Shown here: positions 1 to 9,449 of the stretch, in pieces
Layout of the letters: the number at the start of each line of letters is the position of its first letter
Numbering within the stretch: the stretch's first letter is position 1
Assembly (NCBI GenBank): GCA_002842515.1
Contig: PHDC01000001.1
Location: 1,178,001 to 1,242,000 of the forward strand
DNA length: 64,000 bases
Direction of reading: 5' to 3'
Origin: Bacteroidetes bacterium HGW-Bacteroidetes-5
Lineage (GTDB): Bacteria > Bacteroidota > Bacteroidia > Bacteroidales > UBA932
Position numbers and translations under genes: made by a program
Notes under the pieces: model-generated
What the model was told of the DNA's origin: nothing
The model's database searches: none
What the model saw: the letters and a program-made list of their open reading frames with translations, nothing else

Positions 1-1043
1 ATGGATCCGGGCTCTATTTCAACTCTTGCGTAAAGGCTCTTACAGGAATTTATCAGATAAATATTGCAGACGAGACTATCCGCAAAATAACCGAAGGGTG
101 GTATGACTTCGGCGGAGTCTCAGTTGCAGGTGACAAGTTAATCGCTCTCTACAGGAGTATGTCGCAGCCAAACGAGATTGTGTCGGTAGACCCTATAACC
201 GGTGAGTACACACAGATATCTAAAGAGAACGAGCATCTGCTCAAACAGATAACAATGGGTAAGGTAGAGGAGAGATGGATAAAAACCGTAGACAATAAAG
301 ATATGCATATGTGGGTGGTCTATCCTCCGGGATTTGACCCGGCAAAAAAATATCCGGCTCTGCTATTCTGTATGGGTGGCCCACAGGGGACACTTAGCCA
401 GAACTGGTCATATCGGTGGAACTTCCAGCTGATGGCAGCCAACGGATATGTGGTTATCCTTCCAAACAGAAGAGGAACATCTGCCTTTGGGTTGGAGTGG
501 GGAGAGCAGATCTCGGGTGACTATATCGGGCTCAATATGCAGGACTACCTCTCCTCTGTTAAGGAGATGACCAGGGAGAGCTATATTGGCAAGGTTGGTG
601 CTGTAGGCGCAAGTTATGGCGGTTACTCCATCTTCTACCTTGCAGGTATTCACAAAGGTGTTTTCAGCGCGTTTGTGGCTCACGCCGGAATCTTTAACCA
701 GGAGCATATGTATATGACAACAGAGGAGCTGTGGTTCCCACACTGGGATAACGGAGGGGCACCCTGGGACGACAATGCCACAGCAAAGAGGCACTATGCA
801 AACTCTCCTCACAAGCTGGTTAAGAACTGGAATACCCCAATTCTTGTTACACACGGGGAGCTTGACTACAGAGTTCCGGTTGACCAGGGGATGGCGGCGT
901 TCAATGCAGCTCAGGCTCTGGGAGTTCCTTCGGAGTTGCTGCTCTTTCCGGATGAGAATCACTGGATTTTAAAGCCACAAAACAGCGTTCAGTGGAACAG
1001 GGTCTTCTACCGCTGGCTGGACAAATGGCTTAAACCCGAATAG
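1..1043 (+). CDS. S9 family serine peptidase (DPP-like), C-terminal part
   Basis: The reading frame is open from the left edge (first full codon at base 3), so the N-terminus, which should hold the beta-propeller, lies outside the window. What remains is the alpha/beta-hydrolase domain of a prolyl-oligopeptidase family enzyme. The nucleophile elbow GASYGGY carries the catalytic Ser (codon 612-614), the Asp sits in HGELDYRVP and the His in DENHWIL. The C-terminal arrangement resembles Bacteroidales dipeptidyl-peptidase 5, which releases dipeptides in the periplasm; that sub-family call is from memory and less sure than S9. An internal ATG at 159 is not a plausible start because coding sequence continues upstream. 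It is followed after 66 bases by a second S9 gene on the same strand. Confidence 0.9.
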   Translation, partial: GSGLYFNSCVKALTGIYQINIADETIRKITEGWYDFGGVSVAGDKLIALYRSMSQPNEIVSVDPITGEYTQISKENEHLLKQITMGKVEERWIKTVDNKDMHMWVVYPPGFDPAKKYPALLFCMGGPQGTLSQNWSYRWNFQLMAANGYVVILPNRRGTSAFGLEWGEQISGDYIGLNMQDYLSSVKEMTRESYIGKVGAVGASYGGYSIFYLAGIHKGVFSAFVAHAGIFNQEHMYMTTEELWFPHWDNGGAPWDDNATAKRHYANSPHKLVKNWNTPILVTHGELDYRVPVDQGMAAFNAAQALGVPSELLLFPDENHWILKPQNSVQWNRVFYRWLDKWLKPE

Positions 1044-1066
1044 TATCAAATGAATGGAATCAATTA

Positions 1067-1100
1067 AATAATTACATACAAAGCAATAATTACATACAAA
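1067..1100 (+). repeat. Two-copy 18-bp-period tandem repeat before the second S9 gene
   Basis: A 16-base unit, AATAATTACATACAAA, occurs at 1067-1082 and again without change at 1085-1100, separated by GC, giving an 18-bp period. It fills most of the gap between the two S9 genes and ends 9 bases before the ATG at 1110. Copy number change by slippage would alter the leader length without touching the coding frame. No -7 box is visible here. Confidence 0.8.
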
Positions 1101-1109
1101 CAAGAAGTG

Positions 1110-3926
1110 ATGAAGAGAATTTTACTATTTACGGCACTGATTCTTACGGTCTCTTTTGCAACTGCGCAAAAAAAACCTCTGGATCACAGCGTTTATGACG
1201 GTTGGAAGAGTGTGGGAGCATTCAATATGACCGAAGATGGCAAATACACCATATTTATGGTTAACCCGCAGGAGGGCGATAACTACCTTGTCTCAATGAA
1301 TCTTATAAATTTTACAAGAGATTCTATAGCAAGAGTAAATGGTCCTAAGATGACAGACGACGGAAAATTTGTCGCAGCAACAATAAAACCTACATTTAAT
1401 CAGAGCAGAGATGCCCGCATTAAGAAGGTTAAGCCGGAGCTTATGCCTAAAGACACTTTGGGAATCTACAATATCCAGACAAAAGAGCTTAAGAAGATTC
1501 CGTATCTTAAAGAGTTTAAAATTGGCCGCTACGGCAAGGATTTTATAGCTTTTAAAACAACTCCTCCTGCAGATACAAGCAAGAGCAAAAAGCCTGTTAA
1601 AAAGGATAAGGATGAGGGCGAAAATGTGATGGTATATCAACTATCTACAGGGATGATTGATACACTTAAATTTGTTTCGGATTATGATTTTACAAAAGGG
1701 GGAGACTCACTCTTCTTTGCTACAAGACCTAACTCAAAGGATAGTGTTAATAAACCCGGTCTTTTCCTATATATCCCAAAGACAAAATCCATTACTACCC
1801 TTTACAATTACCACCTCAAACAGAGTGTTAAACTACCGTTGGTAAGTAAGGATAACAAACATATGGCATTCTATGCCAAACTGGATACAACCAAGAATAA
1901 AGATAAATTCATCTCTATTCTCTACTACAACGCAACACTGCCTCAGGCGAAACTGGTAATTGATAATAATTTAACCGGAATGCCGGAAGGAATGAGAATC
2001 ACAGAAAACAGGTCACTGCAGTTTAATAAAGAGGGGAACAGACTCTTTTTCGGAATCTCAAAAATATTGAGAGAGAAGGATACAACCCTTGTAGATTCCG
2101 AACTGGCCAAACTTGATATCTGGCACTATAAGGATACATATGTTCAGCCTTATCAACTTATTAACCTCACAAGAGAGCAGAGAAAATCATATGTAAGTGT
2201 GATTCGACTTGACTCAGAGCCTAAACTTGTTCAGCTTGCCAAAGAGGAGTATGAGCAGGTGCAGGTTCCTAATGAGTGGTCTGCAGATTGGGCTTATGCT
2301 GTCTCAGATTATAACTATCAACTGGAGTCTCAATGGAGTGCAAATCCAAGAAGAGATGTCTATATTATAGATGTAAATACAGGTGACAGCAAGCTTATTA
2401 TGAAGGACCAATTCATAGGGAGCGGCTCTCCATCTCCTGATGCAAACTTCCTGGTCTGGTACAACAGTGTAGATAAAAACTGGTACTCCTATGAGGTAAA
2501 AACCGGCAAAACCGTTTGTCTGACAAATGGGTTGAATGTCTCATTTACAGACGAGATGCACGACACTCCGGAGATGGCACGACCTTATGGTCACGGTGGC
2601 TGGGCAGAGGGAGATGCAGCAATCTACCTCTATGACAGATATGACATCTGGCAGATAGACCCGAAAGGAGTTGCTCCGGCAGTTATGCTTACTGACGGCG
2701 AAGGAAGGAGAAACAATATGACTTTCCGGATTGTTCGCCTTGATGATATTCTTCTTCCTCCGGGAACCCCGGGAGTTAGAATGGAGCCAATCAAACCTAA
2801 GGAGACTATCTACTTCTCTGCTTTTGATAATGTCACCAAAAATAACGGATACTACTTCAAGGAGATGGGTAAGAGAAAACCTCTAATGAAGCAGTGGGTT
2901 ATGGAGCCGGTTACTTTTGTCTATCTTAACAAGGCTAAGAAAGGAGATGTAATTACATATGTAAAACACAACTTCACAAACTCTCCGGATGTGTGGGTTA
3001 CCAAAGATAACTTCAAAACCCAGACTAAGGTTACAGACATCAACCCTCAACAGAGAGATTACAACTGGGGGACTGCCGAACTTGTAAAGTGGAAATCAAA
3101 AACAGGGTTGGATGTAGAGGGTATTCTTCACAAACCGGAGAATTTTGACCCTACCAAGAAGTATCCAATGATTGTATATTTCTATGAGACCATCACAGAT
3201 CTTCTTCACGTTTACAGGGCTCCGGCACCAAGCCGTTCAACCATTAACATCACATTTTTTACCAGTAACGGATATCTGGTATTTACACCGGACATCTATT
3301 ATCAGATAGGATATCCGGGGAAAAGTGCAATGGACTGCATTGTGCCCGGAGTAGAGAAGATTTGCGAAAACCCTTGGGCAGACCGCGACAATGTTGCAAT
3401 TCAGGGACAGAGCTGGGGCGGATATCAGGTGGCCTATATGGTTACCCAGCCGGAGATCTTCAAATGGAAAGCTGCCGGAGCGGGTGCTCCCGTTGCAAAT
3501 ATGACCAGTGCATACGGCGGTATCAGATGGGGCTCCGGAATGGTTCGCCAGTTCCAGTATGAGCACACCCAGAGCCGTATCGGCAAAACTCTCTGGGATG
3601 GATTTGACCTCTACATAGAGAACTCCCCACTCTTCTTTGCAAATAAAGTTGAGACACCACTCCTCATTATGCACAACGACGAAGATGACGCAGTTCCGTG
3701 GTACCAGGGTATTGAGTACTTCACCGCACTTCGCCGTCTTGGCAAACCAGTGTGGATGCTCCAGTACAACAAAGAGAAGCACAACCTTGTGAGCAGAGTT
3801 AACGCTAAAGACCTTAGTGTGAGACTATCACAATTCTTTGACCACTACCTCAAAGGGGCACCAATGCCAACCTGGATGGACAAGGGAGTTCCTGCTGTAC
3901 TTAAAGGAATAGATTGGGGGTTGTAG
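1110..3926 (+). CDS. S9 family peptidase, full length, secreted
   Basis: Prolyl-oligopeptidase family serine peptidase of about 938 residues, longer than DPP4/DPP5 (about 700) and of the size of the large S9 peptidases common in Bacteroidota. The start is GTG at 1107 or ATG at 1110; I prefer the ATG. A hydrophobic signal peptide ending near TFATA-type residues (LTVSFATAQ) is followed by a long region of WD/propeller-like repeats and then the hydrolase domain. Catalytic Ser lies in GQSWGGYQ (about residue 768), Asp in HNDEDDAVP and His in KEKHNLV. It probably acts in the periplasm on peptides. It lies downstream of another S9 gene and may be co-transcribed with it. Confidence 0.9.
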   Translation: MKRILLFTALILTVSFATAQKKPLDHSVYDGWKSVGAFNMTEDGKYTIFMVNPQEGDNYLVSMNLINFTRDSIARVNGPKMTDDGKFVAATIKPTFNQSRDARIKKVKPELMPKDTLGIYNIQTKELKKIPYLKEFKIGRYGKDFIAFKTTPPADTSKSKKPVKKDKDEGENVMVYQLSTGMIDTLKFVSDYDFTKGGDSLFFATRPNSKDSVNKPGLFLYIPKTKSITTLYNYHLKQSVKLPLVSKDNKHMAFYAKLDTTKNKDKFISILYYNATLPQAKLVIDNNLTGMPEGMRITENRSLQFNKEGNRLFFGISKILREKDTTLVDSELAKLDIWHYKDTYVQPYQLINLTREQRKSYVSVIRLDSEPKLVQLAKEEYEQVQVPNEWSADWAYAVSDYNYQLESQWSANPRRDVYIIDVNTGDSKLIMKDQFIGSGSPSPDANFLVWYNSVDKNWYSYEVKTGKTVCLTNGLNVSFTDEMHDTPEMARPYGHGGWAEGDAAIYLYDRYDIWQIDPKGVAPAVMLTDGEGRRNNMTFRIVRLDDILLPPGTPGVRMEPIKPKETIYFSAFDNVTKNNGYYFKEMGKRKPLMKQWVMEPVTFVYLNKAKKGDVITYVKHNFTNSPDVWVTKDNFKTQTKVTDINPQQRDYNWGTAELVKWKSKTGLDVEGILHKPENFDPTKKYPMIVYFYETITDLLHVYRAPAPSRSTINITFFTSNGYLVFTPDIYYQIGYPGKSAMDCIVPGVEKICENPWADRDNVAIQGQSWGGYQVAYMVTQPEIFKWKAAGAGAPVANMTSAYGGIRWGSGMVRQFQYEHTQSRIGKTLWDGFDLYIENSPLFFANKVETPLLIMHNDEDDAVPWYQGIEYFTALRRLGKPVWMLQYNKEKHNLVSRVNAKDLSVRLSQFFDHYLKGAPMPTWMDKGVPAVLKGIDWGL

Positions 3927-4005
3927 GGTAACCTTGCCAAGGGTCGTGGGGCTTTGCTCATTTTAAAGCACTTAACCCAAATCGCTTCACCAATAACTAC
4001 GGGCT

Positions 4006-4039
4006 CGCAACGTTTACACGTTGCGGGCTCGTTTTTTTT
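4006..4039 (+). terminator. Probable terminator after the S9 genes
   Basis: CGCAACGT (4006-4013) and ACGTTGCG (4018-4025) form a perfect 8-bp stem with a 4-base loop; an eight-T run follows at 4032-4039. The six-base spacer GGCTCG between stem and T run is longer than usual, so efficiency is uncertain. Confidence 0.55.
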
Positions 4040-4041
4040 GC

Positions 4042-4116
4042 ATAGAGCAGTTGAGAATGCAGGCAAAGAGTAATGGCACGGAATTTGTGGCTAACTGACG
4101 CGGAATTCTGCTCTAT
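4042..4116. other. Inverted repeat in the leader of the first propeller gene
   Basis: ATAGAGCAG (4042-4050) and CTGCTCTAT (4108-4116) are perfect 9-base inverted copies separated by 57 bases, directly between the terminator hairpin and the ATG at 4154. It could be a long stem in the 5' leader or a pair of protein sites. No TAnnTTTG box is visible in this gap. Confidence 0.4.
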
Positions 4117-4153
4117 ACCAATCAATTACTTCACTTACACAATTATCCCCGTT

Positions 4154-5428
4154 ATGAAAAATCTACCTTTTCTCCTACTGGTTTTCTGTATGAGCTCCCT
4201 GCTCAATTCGTGTGACGGCAATAAATCCGGCGAATCTGCCTCGGATGGTATAAAAACTATCTCCCTCCCGGATGCTATTGGCAAAGAGAGGATTGTAAAT
4301 TTAAGCGAAGTGGCTAAGTCTATTCAGTACATCCCGCTGGAGACAAGTGACAGCTCGCTTTTGGGTGATATCTCCAGACCTATACTGGAAGATGGGGTGT
4401 TTTATGTTATCATCAGTAAGGGGTTTAATCAAAATGAGTACAGAATGTACCACTTTGACGGCAGATTCAAGGGGAAACTTGGAACAATAGGAAGGGCAAA
4501 AGGTGAGCTGCCTCAAATTGAGCATTTTTCCCTCTCGTTCGATCCTGTAACTAGAAATCCGATGATCTACTCCATCAACAAACTTGTTGAATATGACAAA
4601 GATGGGAATTTTATTAAGGAGGTATACGCGCCAATAGATGAGGGAGGTAATTTTAGAAGTTTTAAACTTCATAAGATAGGAGACAATTACATCTCTATGG
4701 TTAGTGATATGATGGCAAATAAATTCGGGGTTATCTCTTTTAACAGTAACAAAGAGATAATAGCTGAGTCTCCCGTAGGGATAGTTACAGGTAATAAAGA
4801 TGAGAATAAAAGTGGAGAAGATGTTGCCGATAATGAAGAGAGTATGACAATATCCATAGGGGGTGTAATGACAAATTCAGTAGTTATTATAAGCAGGCAT
4901 CCTACTCTCTACCCTTATAAAACAGGGTTCAGATTTGTGGCAGATAACGGAACTGAAATTTATTCTTTAGATGAAAAACTGAATATCACCACTCACTACA
5001 ACCTCGATTTCGGGAAATATCAAATTAAGGCTAAGGCTACCGAAGATGATTGGAAAAGAAGTATAATTTTTGTTGCAGGATTTACCTGTGAAACAGATAA
5101 CTATTTATTCCTTACCTATAACTTCGGGGGCAATGAACCTAATGGATATACTCCTCCTCTAGTTTCGGCAATTTACGACAAAGAGAGTGAAGAGTTGATT
5201 TTGCTTAAACGGGCAGATTCCAATATGAGGGGTTTTAAAAATGATCTGGATAACGGCGCTCCATTCTGGCCGGTACATATCTCAAACCAGGGCGAGATGA
5301 TTATGTCGCTCTCTGCTGCTAAGTTTATTGAACTCAGTGAAAAATATGACTCACCGGAGATGAAGAGGGTTGCAGCAACTCTTACCGAGAACTCCAACCC
5401 TGTTATGGTAATTGCAAAAATAAAATAG
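4154..5428 (+). CDS. 6-bladed beta-propeller lipoprotein (copy 1)
   Basis: About 424 residues. I place the start at the ATG at 4154, not at an in-frame ATG 81 bases upstream, because it yields a proper lipoprotein signal (MKNLPFLLLVFCMSS... with LNSC as lipobox). The body has the repeated pattern of the Bacteroidota 6-bladed beta-propeller family (DUF5128-like): an opening VNLSEVAKSIQYIPLETSDSSL block, then GKLGTIGRAKGE and a closing block ending FIELSEKYDSPEMKRVAATL. Molecular function of the family is not established; an envelope binding role is plausible. First of three tandem paralogues separated by 7-8 bases, so surely one operon. Its last 150 bases of coding DNA are almost identical to copy 3. 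Confidence 0.85.
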   Translation: MKNLPFLLLVFCMSSLLNSCDGNKSGESASDGIKTISLPDAIGKERIVNLSEVAKSIQYIPLETSDSSLLGDISRPILEDGVFYVIISKGFNQNEYRMYHFDGRFKGKLGTIGRAKGELPQIEHFSLSFDPVTRNPMIYSINKLVEYDKDGNFIKEVYAPIDEGGNFRSFKLHKIGDNYISMVSDMMANKFGVISFNSNKEIIAESPVGIVTGNKDENKSGEDVADNEESMTISIGGVMTNSVVIISRHPTLYPYKTGFRFVADNGTEIYSLDEKLNITTHYNLDFGKYQIKAKATEDDWKRSIIFVAGFTCETDNYLFLTYNFGGNEPNGYTPPLVSAIYDKESEELILLKRADSNMRGFKNDLDNGAPFWPVHISNQGEMIMSLSAAKFIELSEKYDSPEMKRVAATLTENSNPVMVIAKIK

Positions 5429-5435
5429 TCATTTT

Positions 5436-6659
5436 ATGAGAAAATATCTTTCCCGGGTTTTAACTATCGTCATCTGCATTAGTTTGACCTCCTGCATTAG
5501 CGAAAAGATCTCAAATGAGCTGGAGGTAATCTCATTTGAGGGCATCCGTGATGGAGCCGGGTTTGTAAATCTGAGCGAAGTTGCCTCATCTGTAAAATAC
5601 ATTCCTCTGGAGACCAACGACTACTCACTCCTGGACAACGCTCCACGGCCGGTAATGGAGAGTGGAAATTTCTATATCTTCTCGGGGAAGGAGTCTTGTT
5701 ACAAGGCATTCTCGGGAGATGGCAAGTTTATAGGGAGAATCGGCAGAAAGGGCAGAGCTACCGGGGAGTATGTGCATCTGCAGCCATTCTCGCTCTCCTT
5801 TAATTTCAAGAATGGAAACCCGCTGCTCCACTCTTACAACAAAATTATTGAGTATGATAATGATGGAAAATTGGTAAAAGAGGTACTTGCTCCTGACACC
5901 CTTAAGAGCTATACAAGCCTTAAAACAATGAAGCTTGGGAAAAATTATCTCGCTCTTTACGGAAACCTCTCAAAAAATAGATATAAATTTTTTTATTTCG
6001 ATTCTCAGGGTAGAATAATTGATGAATATCCAAAGAGTTATGAGCTCTCTCCTGTTAAGCAGATCCGGGGAGATGCTGATGGTGAAGAGGAGGTAATGGT
6101 TGGTTTTAAGGTTATGATAACTCCTTCAGTTTATAATTACAAAGATTACATTAAGGTGATTACAGAGACAAACGATACAATTTTCTCCTTCGGGCCACAA
6201 TTCGAGAGGCATATTGACTATATTCTGGACTACGGTAAAGAGAAAACCCCAGATTATCCGACAGATACAGAACGAGAAAACTCCCTCTATATAAATTCAC
6301 GATTTACTTGCGAATCTGACAACTTCATTTTCTTCAGAATTCATTTCCCTGCAACAGATCAGCGTAATATTTCCAGTTACACAAATCTGGCCATTTATAG
6401 TAAAGAGAAAAAAGAGCTCACTTTGCTAAAAAATAGTGAAGCCGATTTTAGGAGTTTAACGGGTTTAAGAAATGACATTGACAACGGTATACCATTCTGG
6501 CCATCATATATTTCAAAAGATGGTGAGATGATAATGTCTATTCCTGCCCTAAATTTCATTGAACTGAGTAAAGAGTACGACTCCCCTGAAATGAAAAAAA
6601 TTGCCGCCACCCTCAACGAAAACTCAAATCCGGTGATGGTTGTTGTTAAACTAAAGTAA
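5436..6659 (+). CDS. 6-bladed beta-propeller lipoprotein (copy 2)
   Basis: 407 residues with a lipoprotein signal (lipobox LTSC at residues 17-20). It has the same opening block (VNLSEVASSVKYIPLETNDYSLL) and closing block (FIELSKEYDSPEMKKIAATLNENSNPVM) as its neighbours but lacks the LPDAxGKERI segment before the first block, and overall is more diverged than copies 1 and 3 are from each other. Starts 7 bases after copy 1 and ends 8 bases before copy 3. Function unknown beyond the fold. Confidence 0.85.
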   Translation: MRKYLSRVLTIVICISLTSCISEKISNELEVISFEGIRDGAGFVNLSEVASSVKYIPLETNDYSLLDNAPRPVMESGNFYIFSGKESCYKAFSGDGKFIGRIGRKGRATGEYVHLQPFSLSFNFKNGNPLLHSYNKIIEYDNDGKLVKEVLAPDTLKSYTSLKTMKLGKNYLALYGNLSKNRYKFFYFDSQGRIIDEYPKSYELSPVKQIRGDADGEEEVMVGFKVMITPSVYNYKDYIKVITETNDTIFSFGPQFERHIDYILDYGKEKTPDYPTDTERENSLYINSRFTCESDNFIFFRIHFPATDQRNISSYTNLAIYSKEKKELTLLKNSEADFRSLTGLRNDIDNGIPFWPSYISKDGEMIMSIPALNFIELSKEYDSPEMKKIAATLNENSNPVMVVVKLK

Positions 6660-6667
6660 ATTGAATT

Positions 6668-7909
6668 ATGAAGAAGTATCAACTCCTGTATTTATCGGTT
6701 GTCATAATTTTCTTTGCTCATTCCTGCAGAGAGAAGAGTACTTATGACTCTTCATCTACAGGTATTAAAACAATCTCCCTGCCCGATGCTATGGGCAAAG
6801 AGCGGATAGTAAACCTAAGCGAAGTTGCCCAATCTATACATTACATACCTCTGGAGACCTCGGATAGTTCACTGCTTGGCAACATACCAAGACCTATTCT
6901 GGAAAACGGGGTATTCTATGTTACAATCAGGTCCGGGTTTAAAGAGGAGTTTATGATGTATAATATTGATGGTAAATTTTTAGGCAAGTTGGGTCGGTAC
7001 GGCAGAGCAGCCGGCGAGTACCAGACAAATATGTCCTCTCTTGCACTCTCTGTTGATTCCAAAAGTGGTAATCCCATAATCTTCTCTACAAATAAAGTTA
7101 TTGAGTATGATAAAAAAGGTAATTTCATAAAGGAGGTAAAATCCCCGGTTGAATCTACTTTTAATTTAATGTTACTTAGAGTTAAAAAATTAGGTGATAA
7201 CTACATCTCTACTCTTTATGATTTTGACCAACGCAAAGCTTTCTATCTTTTTTTTAATGCGAATGGAGAAGTAATTGAAGGGGCGCCTGAGTTACCTAAA
7301 GCACAAAATAGAGATGGAGTAAAAAACAAAGAGTCAAATGAAGTAAGTACCAGAATCTTGCCTGCATCCAATGCTATAGGTATATCTACGCCCTACATGT
7401 ACGATTATAAAGATAACACCAGATTGATGGGAAATACAGACACCCTCTACACCTTTAATCCTAAGATGGAAAAAAGAGCTCTTTATCATTTTGAATATGG
7501 AAAATATGAGTTGCCTCTTAACTCAACCGGCGACCAGAGATTACAGTCAATCTTTCTTATACCCGGATTTACCTGTGAATGGGAAGATTACCTGTTTCTC
7601 ACCTATAACTTTGGTAATAATATACCCAACGGGTATACACCGCCGCTTGTAAGGGGAGTGTTTAACAAAAAGAGCGGGGAGCTGACTCTTCTTGAAAGGG
7701 TAACCCCGGAGCTTTGGGGGTTTAATAATGATCTGGATAACGGCGCTCCATTCTGGCCGGTACATATCTCAAATCAGGGCGAGATGATAATGCCGCTCTC
7801 TGCTGCAAAATTTATTGAACTCAGTGAAAAGTATGACTCACCGGAGATGAAGAGGGTTGCAGCAACTCTTACCGAGGAGTCAAATCCGGTGATGGTGGTT
7901 GTGAAATAG
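6668..7909 (+). CDS. 6-bladed beta-propeller lipoprotein (copy 3)
   Basis: 413 residues, N-terminal hydrophobic segment ending in AHSC, a somewhat poor lipobox (His at -2) but with Cys in the right place. Contains the SLPDAMGKERIVNLSEVAQSI opening block nearly identical to copy 1 and the same closing block. The DNA encoding the closing block (7728-7876) matches copy 1 (5241-5389) at 143 of 149 positions by my count, far closer than the rest of the genes, suggesting gene conversion. Convergent with a fourth paralogue that ends 9 bases away on the other strand. Confidence 0.85.
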   Translation: MKKYQLLYLSVVIIFFAHSCREKSTYDSSSTGIKTISLPDAMGKERIVNLSEVAQSIHYIPLETSDSSLLGNIPRPILENGVFYVTIRSGFKEEFMMYNIDGKFLGKLGRYGRAAGEYQTNMSSLALSVDSKSGNPIIFSTNKVIEYDKKGNFIKEVKSPVESTFNLMLLRVKKLGDNYISTLYDFDQRKAFYLFFNANGEVIEGAPELPKAQNRDGVKNKESNEVSTRILPASNAIGISTPYMYDYKDNTRLMGNTDTLYTFNPKMEKRALYHFEYGKYELPLNSTGDQRLQSIFLIPGFTCEWEDYLFLTYNFGNNIPNGYTPPLVRGVFNKKSGELTLLERVTPELWGFNNDLDNGAPFWPVHISNQGEMIMPLSAAKFIELSEKYDSPEMKRVAATLTEESNPVMVVVK

Positions 7910-7918
7910 ATGATATAG

Positions 7919-9151
7919 CTAATTCTTTTTAAGTTTCGCTAAGATTATCACTGGGTTATCTGATATTTTCAAATTACTTGCAATCTTGTTTAATTTGTCG
8001 GACACCCTGTTGGATTTTGTGAAATCGATAAACTCTGATGCATTTACAAATGATACCATAAAATCATCGTCACTAACATAGTGTGGCCAAAACGCCGGTC
8101 CCCCTTCAATATCATCAACAAATCCAATTTGATAGTCAGCCGGTTGATCAATGAGTCGGAAACTAGTGTCTCTTTTATCAAATAGTGCACAAGAGGTTTT
8201 TAATAAAGCATCATTCCCGCTTGATGTTTTTATCTTAATTGGTTTGCGGGCTAACGTAGTCAAATTAAGGTTTAGAAAAATAAAATTTTCACTCTCCAGA
8301 ATCGGAGCTCTTAAAAATATCTGATTTTTATGACCCTCTTTCGATTTAAAATTTTGATCTGTAATATTATATTCCCCGAATTGAATTTTATAAAGAGTGT
8401 CAATACTTTGTAGATCTTGATTATATGAAATTATATATTCATTATTACCTGTTATGATTTTGCCGATGCCCTTTTTAGAAAAAATTATTGATCTTCCTCC
8501 GGCAACTGTACCATCTCGTTTTTTATCAATCTTTCTTTCTGATTCCGGATATGGAAAAGTTATTATTGTTTTTCCTAAAGAATTAACAATTATTCCGGAA
8601 TATATATGATCTTCTTTGAATCCCGGTAGTGTAGCCAGTAAATATTGATTATCGTCCGTCTTAAGAACTCCGAGGAATCCAGAGGGATTATCACTTTTCT
8701 CTAATGGTATTGTTCTTAATAATGTGCCTTCAGGGGAATATTCCTTAATTGTAAAACCAGTTAATATTATAAGATTTTTATCGTAAACATCTACAGAATA
8801 AACAGATGAATATTCATCCGGCCCCCTACCTAATCTATTCACAGTATTAAAATATTTACCTGTATTATCATAAATTGACAAAATCCCGGATGATTTTTTA
8901 TATGTATTAAAAACAAACAATCCTTTTGAATACCAAATTTTATTTATGTCTCCAACAATAGAAGAATCGTTTGTCTCAAGGGGGATATATTCGATGCTTT
9001 CAGCTATATCGCTAATATTCATTATATAGCCCTTGTCAATATTCTCTTCAATATTAATAGTTGCAAACTTATCAGAATCTATATTTGATGAAGTACATCC
9101 CAAAATCAGCACAATAACAGATATCATGAATAGTACGGAGAAATATTTCAT
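7919..9151 (-). CDS. 6-bladed beta-propeller lipoprotein (copy 4)
   Basis: 410 residues with lipobox LILGC. It keeps the family signature (MNISDIAESIEYIPLETNDSS; NRLGRGPDEYSSV; EGGPAFWPHYVSDDDFMVSF) but is clearly more distant from copies 1-3 and is more AT-rich in its codons. It lies 24 bases downstream of a small ferredoxin gene on the same strand and is probably read from that gene's promoter. The ferredoxin link may be incidental. Function not known. Confidence 0.8.
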   Translation of the reverse strand: MKYFSVLFMISVIVLILGCTSSNIDSDKFATINIEENIDKGYIMNISDIAESIEYIPLETNDSSIVGDINKIWYSKGLFVFNTYKKSSGILSIYDNTGKYFNTVNRLGRGPDEYSSVYSVDVYDKNLIILTGFTIKEYSPEGTLLRTIPLEKSDNPSGFLGVLKTDDNQYLLATLPGFKEDHIYSGIIVNSLGKTIITFPYPESERKIDKKRDGTVAGGRSIIFSKKGIGKIITGNNEYIISYNQDLQSIDTLYKIQFGEYNITDQNFKSKEGHKNQIFLRAPILESENFIFLNLNLTTLARKPIKIKTSSGNDALLKTSCALFDKRDTSFRLIDQPADYQIGFVDDIEGGPAFWPHYVSDDDFMVSFVNASEFIDFTKSNRVSDKLNKIASNLKISDNPVIILAKLKKN

Positions 9152-9175
9152 AAAACTATTTACAAAGGATTAATA

Positions 9176-9427
9176 TTAGCCGATTACTTCAATGCAAGAT
9201 GCAGGACAGCTATCTATTGCTTCTTGCATTTTTTCTGCATCATCTGAGCCATAGTTTACCGTTAAGACTTTATTTCCATTACTGTCTAAAAACCAGGCTT
9301 TCCCATTTTCGACAACAAAATTTTCAGGTATTATACCTACACATATCTCGCATCCAGTACAATCGGTTTGATCTAATTGGTAGGATTGTGATCCTACGTT
9401 CGATTTGATTCCATTAAATGTTTTCAT
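9176..9427 (-). CDS. Small single-cluster ferredoxin
   Basis: 83 residues. Cysteines in the order C23-x2-C26-x2-C29 and C74-P fit a ferredoxin binding one [4Fe-4S] cluster (or [3Fe-4S]; all four ligands are present, so [4Fe-4S] is favoured). A fifth Cys at 78 is extra. The region between carries the usual acidic stretch. No signal peptide, so cytoplasmic electron carrier; the partner enzyme is not evident in the window. A good Bacteroidetes-type promoter stands 23 bases upstream of the ATG. Confidence 0.85.
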   Translation of the reverse strand: MKTFNGIKSNVGSQSYQLDQTDCTGCEICVGIIPENFVVENGKAWFLDSNGNKVLTVNYGSDDAEKMQEAIDSCPASCIEVIG

Positions 9428-9449
9428 TTTTTTAATTTTTTATTACTTG

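Noticed and set aside
408..962. 184-residue open frame on the minus strand inside the first S9 gene
   Set aside because: It is antisense to a well-supported catalytic domain, has no family pattern and an atypical composition; a shadow frame.
3237..3782. 181-residue minus-strand open frame inside the second S9 gene
   Set aside because: Antisense to the catalytic domain of S9 and without recognisable features.
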